Assembly (NCBI GenBank): GCA_021792075.1
Contig: JAJYVK010000050.1
Coordinates: 1 to 8,726 of the forward strand
From: Actinomycetes bacterium
GTDB taxonomy: Bacteria; Actinomycetota; Acidimicrobiia; Acidimicrobiales; Acidimicrobiaceae
Reading direction: 5' to 3'
DNA length: 8,726 nt
Made by a program: the position numbers and the translations under genes. Shown here one piece after another: positions 6,545 through 8,726 of this stretch. The notes below the pieces were generated by a model that did no database searches, was not told the DNA's origin, and worked only from the letters and a program-made list of their open reading frames with translations. Every line of letters begins with the position of its first letter. Within the stretch, counting starts at the first letter, position 1.

Positions 6545-7692
6545 GGCGCCGTAAGTTTGAAGTATACGTCGAAGACCGGGTTAAGGGTACCGCGGAGGCT
6601 GATCCAGTAAATCCGCTGAAAGGCCGTCTTCATCAGGTGTTTAATTCGGGTAGGACGGGCCTTGATGACTGGCGCGTCGTATGAGCCTATCACGAACGTT
6701 CCGCGTCCGTCGCCTGTGTCGAAAGGGCAGCTAGTTCGACCATCGAAAGTCGCTGGATGTCCGGAGAGGAGCTGCGCGACCACTTTAGCCTGTAGATGTG
6801 CGCCAACCCCGGCTTTGGAGGTGGGCAGGTTGGAGGCATCTCCAACCACGAAAGCGTCTTCTGCCCCCTTTATTCTAAGCGTTGATTTGTCGGCGATGAC
6901 GAAATGGTCCTCATCGACAGCGTCAGACGGCTCATATGTGATGTTTGCTCCTACGAATGGTGGAATGATTATTGGAAGATCGTATTCGATCTTGTCGCCC
7001 TCGATGGAAAAGATGGTTTTATTGGCCGGATCGATGCGCTCGACATCGAAGAATGTCATCACTTCGATGCCACGTTCCTCGAGCAGCGGCTCTACCACTT
7101 CGTTCATCGGTTCTGCCGAGTAAGGTCGCGGATAGGGAGTGAAATAAATTAAACGGCTGATCTCTCTCAAACCTCTTTTTCTGAGTAGTTGGTCGGTGAG
7201 TAGGACTCCTTCAAGCGGTGATGGAGGGCATTTAATGATCGGCGAACTCTGTCCAATGGCAATGGTACCGCCCCTGAAGCCATCAAGGTGGTACGAGAGT
7301 CTCTCTGCTTTTGCGAGGCTCGAGTGGTAGTCTCCGAACTCTGCATTTGTCTCTGAAAGTCCAGGGATCTGTGACGTATCTGTGTGCATGCCTGTCGCGA
7401 CCACAAGGTAGTCATAAGGGAAAAGGACGCCGCTTTTAGTCGCCACGGTCTTGTTCTTCAGGTTGATGCTGGTTACCTCGTCGTGCAGCAGGTTCACATG
7501 ACGAGCCAAGAGAGAGCGCTCGTCGCGAACGAATCGGGCTCTGGCGTGAGAGAAGGCGACGTATAGAAGGGCCGGCTGGAAGAGGTGTCCAAAGGATGAG
7601 CTGAGCATGGTGATCTCGAATTCGTGCCGGTCAAGGCTGTTTGCGAGAATGGTGCCGCCGCTTCCGCCACCGACTATCAAGGTCCTTTTCAC
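6517..7692 (-). CDS. sqr: Sulfide:quinone oxidoreductase-like FAD flavoprotein
   Basis: This 391-residue flavoprotein likely oxidises sulfide or persulfide and passes electrons to membrane quinone. The N-terminal LIVGGGSGG (5-13) is the Rossmann FAD motif, and VVGDASNLPTSKAG (282-295) is the second FAD-contacting block. It has only two cysteines, Cys155 in KCPPSP and Cys322 in SCPFDTG, which match the two redox-active cysteines of SQR and flavocytochrome c sulfide dehydrogenase relatives. The third cysteine seen in some SQRs is missing. A C-terminal amphipathic-looking stretch (355-383), with basic, aromatic and hydrophobic residues, could anchor it at the membrane. The start is taken as GTG at 7692, because homology begins at once with KRTLIVGGG and it lies 5 nt after the tusA stop; the ribosome binding site is weak. 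The open frame continues upstream to 8010, but that part is a shadow of tusA. Substrate specificity within the family is uncertain. Confidence 0.87.
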   Translation of the reverse strand: MKRTLIVGGGSGGTILANSLDRHEFEITMLSSSFGHLFQPALLYVAFSHARARFVRDERSLLARHVNLLHDEVTSINLKNKTVATKSGVLFPYDYLVVATGMHTDTSQIPGLSETNAEFGDYHSSLAKAERLSYHLDGFRGGTIAIGQSSPIIKCPPSPLEGVLLTDQLLRKRGLREISRLIYFTPYPRPYSAEPMNEVVEPLLEERGIEVMTFFDVERIDPANKTIFSIEGDKIEYDLPIIIPPFVGANITYEPSDAVDEDHFVIADKSTLRIKGAEDAFVVGDASNLPTSKAGVGAHLQAKVVAQLLSGHPATFDGRTSCPFDTGDGRGTFVIGSYDAPVIKARPTRIKHLMKTAFQRIYWISLRGTLNPVFDVYFKLTAPKKAAAASD

Positions 7693-7697
7693 CTCGG

Positions 7698-7940
7698 TCA
7701 GCGCTTTGTGATTCGAATGATGACCGTGATCTTCCCGCCTGCCTCGTCGACGGAGACGATCTCGTTGCCTGTCTTGGCAGCCCATGCATTCACATCCGCC
7801 TTGACGCCAGGATCGGTAGCCCAGAGTTCGATGACGTCTCCGACTTTCGAACGTCGATAGGCAATAGCCAGATCGGTGATCGGTCCCGGGCAGGAGGAGC
7901 CTCGCGAGTCGACCAAGGTGCGTCCGGAGGTTTGGTTCAT
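7698..7940 (-). CDS. tusA: TusA-family sulfur carrier protein
   Basis: This is a small cytosolic sulfur-transfer protein of 80 residues, the normal length. The signature CPGP (17-20, Cys17 as persulfide carrier) follows the usual DSRGSSC lead, with Asp11 ahead. The rest fits the beta-alpha-beta fold: a helix after the CPxP, a strand with GDVIELWATDPG, and a terminal strand KITVIIRITKR. In sulfur oxidisers, TusA homologues commonly sit beside DsrE-type proteins and shuttle sulfane sulfur; in E. coli TusA feeds tRNA thiolation. Being between the DsrE-family gene and the flavoprotein points to the dissimilatory role here (inference). The ATG has GGGAAGG (opposite-strand 7946-7952) about 5 nt upstream. 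It follows the DsrE stop by 14 nt and precedes the sqr start by 5 nt, so the three genes form one operon. Confidence 0.9.
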   Translation of the reverse strand: MNQTSGRTLVDSRGSSCPGPITDLAIAYRRSKVGDVIELWATDPGVKADVNAWAAKTGNEIVSVDEAGGKITVIIRITKR

Positions 7941-7954
7941 GATGGCCTTCCCTT

Positions 7955-8404
7955 CTAGATGAAGAGCGTCTCACCGCCCTCGGCCTGATGGATAAAGGTC
8001 GCAGCGCCAACTATATTGTCTACCAGGTCGTTGAAGTCGTCTTTTGCAAGCCCCATGACTCCGCTCATCATCGAACACGCGTAGACCTTTGTTCCAAGTT
8101 CCCGGGCTTGACGCAGCATGGTATCCCAGCCTGCCACTTTGTTGGCCGCCATGCCTTTAGCGAGATCGGGAGCCATGAATGCAAATTCCGCAGACATTGG
8201 AAGATCGTGATGCGTCTTGGTGAAGCCGAGAAGAGCGAAGCCTGTGACAAAAACGTTGACCTCCATTCCCATCGCTGCGCCTGCTTGCGTGAGGACTCCC
8301 AAAGGAATGAACTTGTCGGCCGTGCCGCTAAACATGATTATGGACAATTTCCCGGATGAGACTTCTTCGACATTACTTTCCGCTATCTCAATGGTTTCGG
8401 TCAT
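7955..8404 (-). CDS. DsrE-family sulfur-relay protein
   Basis: This 149-residue soluble protein belongs to the DsrE/DsrF-like family that receives or donates sulfane sulfur through a conserved cysteine. The core starts at KLSIIMFSGTADKF (19-32), then a hydrophobic helix and strand MEVNVFVTGFALL (47-59), then VYACSMMSGVMG (107-118) with the single Cys110. That Cys sits at the position of the active cysteine in DsrE-type proteins. There is no signal peptide and no clear membrane span. The start ATG at 8404 is supported by GGAGGTGA just upstream (GGAGG at 8416-8412, spacing 7); an in-frame TTG at 8419 would put this signal inside the gene. As the first gene of a DsrE, TusA, SQR-like operon, it probably partners TusA in sulfur trafficking. 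I cannot decide between DsrE2 and DsrE3 subgroups, so no symbol is given. Confidence 0.85.
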   Translation of the reverse strand: MTETIEIAESNVEEVSSGKLSIIMFSGTADKFIPLGVLTQAGAAMGMEVNVFVTGFALLGFTKTHHDLPMSAEFAFMAPDLAKGMAANKVAGWDTMLRQARELGTKVYACSMMSGVMGLAKDDFNDLVDNIVGAATFIHQAEGGETLFI

Positions 8405-8411
8405 TGAGTCA

Positions 8412-8416
8412 CCTCC
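8412..8416 (-). promoter_or_regulatory. Shine-Dalgarno of the DsrE-family gene
   Basis: On the minus strand GGAGG (within GGAGGTGA) ends 7 nt before the ATG at 8404. It is the strongest ribosome binding site of the sulfur operon and decides the start over the in-frame TTG at 8419. Confidence 0.75.
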
Positions 8417-8452
8417 CAAGGACGCTATGGAGTGGTCAGGTCCTTTTTCCTA

Positions 8453-8481
8453 AACCTAGTCCGTTAACGTTGTGCGGGCAA
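8453..8481 (-). promoter_or_regulatory. Promoter candidate of the sulfur operon, with palindrome in spacer
   Basis: Read on the minus strand, TTGCCC (8481-8476) is separated by exactly 17 nt from TAGGTT (8458-8453). This fits a housekeeping-sigma promoter of the actinobacterial TTGNCN/TANNNT style. Transcription would start near 8446, giving a leader of about 40 nt before the ATG at 8404. The spacer holds the perfect palindrome CGTTAACG (8462-8469), a position where a repressor or redox-responsive regulator could bind. No experimental support is visible. Confidence 0.5.
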
Positions 8482-8726
8482 GCAGAATTTAAGGTCGCGC
8501 ATCTGCTCACGAAAAGCCTCTAGAACGCTTTCCTGATTTGACGTGTCTGTCTTAAAACGCGTCAGTCAGCCGCGCTGGAATCTTTGATCGCGCGGCTTTT
8601 AGCCTTGATTGATTTGGAATACTCTGGTTGCCTAATAAATCCTGGAGTGGACAACCTTGCGCTCTTCCACCTGAAAACGATTGTGCAGGTTTTGAAAAGT
8701 CCGCTGAAGCCTCCTCGGCGGAGGGC
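8482..8726. other. Right-edge non-coding-looking stretch with several inverted repeats
   Basis: No supported gene lies here. Besides the terminator-like stem (8568-8600) there are three short inverted repeats. GGTTG (8626-8630) can pair with CAACC (8652-8656). ACCTG (8669-8673) can pair with CAGGT (8686-8690), followed by TTT. CCTCC (8710-8714) can pair with GGAGG (8720-8724). Two minus-strand frames are open from the window end to stops near 8562 and 8552, but they have no recognisable domain and are short enough to be chance. Confidence 0.4.
8568..8600 (+). terminator. Terminator-like hairpin in the right intergenic region
   Basis: AGCCGCGC (8568-8575) pairs perfectly with GCGCGGCT (8590-8597), an 8-bp GC-rich stem with a 14-nt loop; the T of the stem continues into TTT (8598-8600). 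The orientation suits a plus-strand transcript, yet no plus-strand gene is seen to its left, so it may belong to a small RNA or to a leader of a gene beyond the window. On the minus strand, CGCG(9 nt)CGCG followed by TTTT (8557-8554) is a shorter alternative terminator for a gene entering from the right. Confidence 0.4.

Noticed and set aside
7693..8010. N-terminal extension of the SQR-like frame by 106 codons
   Set aside because: The extra residues are Arg-rich, show no homology, and overlap tusA and the DsrE gene in another frame. The family N-terminus starts exactly at the GTG at 7692.
8405..8419. TTG start 5 codons upstream of the DsrE-family ATG
   Set aside because: It would place the strong GGAGGTGA ribosome binding site inside the coding region.
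8605..8640. Plus-strand promoter TTGATT followed by TAATAA
   Set aside because: No TANNNT box sits at 16-19 nt spacing; the only AT-rich match is too far away.
8552..8726. Partial minus-strand coding sequence entering from the right edge
   Set aside because: Two overlapping frames are open for about 55 codons each, but neither shows a domain or clear composition bias. This length is not improbable by chance, and the inverted repeats argue against coding.
8691..8726. Resemblance of the GAAAAGTCC segment to a conserved RNase P RNA motif
   Set aside because: Only a short stretch matches, and the surrounding bases do not fit the family's conserved core.
1..8726. CRISPR arrays, insertion sequences, tRNA or rRNA genes
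   Set aside because: No regularly spaced direct repeats, transposase-like proteins, terminal inverted repeats or tRNA/rRNA signatures were seen on reading both strands.

Overview
The window reads as a stretch of bacterial chromosome with two gene blocks facing each other. I think it comes from an actinobacterium, possibly an acidophilic Acidimicrobiia-type lineage. The reasons are moderate GC, GTG and TTG starts, a hisI-trpE junction inside a his/trp cluster, TrpC with a GVNQRDL motif, TrpA with a YGVGLMGVTGERS motif, and a sulfide-oxidation cassette next door. The assignment rests on remembered family resemblance, not on a search.

Block 1 (8-6493, + strand) is amino acid biosynthesis: hisI, trpE, a ygfZ/GcvT-like folate-binding gene, trpC, trpF, trpB and trpA. 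Junctions are tight. hisI/trpE and trpC/trpF abut as TAGATG with no spacer, trpF/trpB overlap by 4 nt (TTGA), and trpB/trpA overlap by 1 nt (TAGTG). Only the ygfZ-like gene has gaps on both sides (51 and 74 nt), so it looks inserted into an otherwise compact operon. Together these genes encode anthranilate synthase component I and every step from phosphoribosylanthranilate to tryptophan. trpG (glutaminase) and trpD (phosphoribosyltransferase) are not in the window and must be supplied from elsewhere. Every enzyme keeps its recognised catalytic residues.

A rho-independent terminator candidate (6505-6544) lies between the convergent blocks and overlaps the 3' end of the last gene of block 2.

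Block 2 (8404-6517, - strand) is a three-gene sulfur operon read right to left: a DsrE-family protein, a TusA-family sulfur carrier and a sulfide:quinone-oxidoreductase-like flavoprotein. Each has its expected cysteine(s). A good promoter candidate lies upstream (TTGCCC, 17 nt, TAGGTT) and carries a perfect 8-bp palindrome in its spacer. The likely logic is sulfide or persulfide oxidation at the membrane by the flavoprotein, with sulfane sulfur handled by TusA and DsrE.

The last ~320 bases (8405-8726) hold the sulfur-operon promoter and then a non-coding-looking stretch with several short inverted repeats. One is a terminator-like hairpin, and the last pairs a GGAGG with a CCTCC at the window edge. 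I see no confident gene there. I found no CRISPR array, transposase, tRNA or rRNA. The window is mostly well-known biosynthesis. The points most worth a second look are the operon architecture, the structured right edge, and the sulfur cassette with its promoter.
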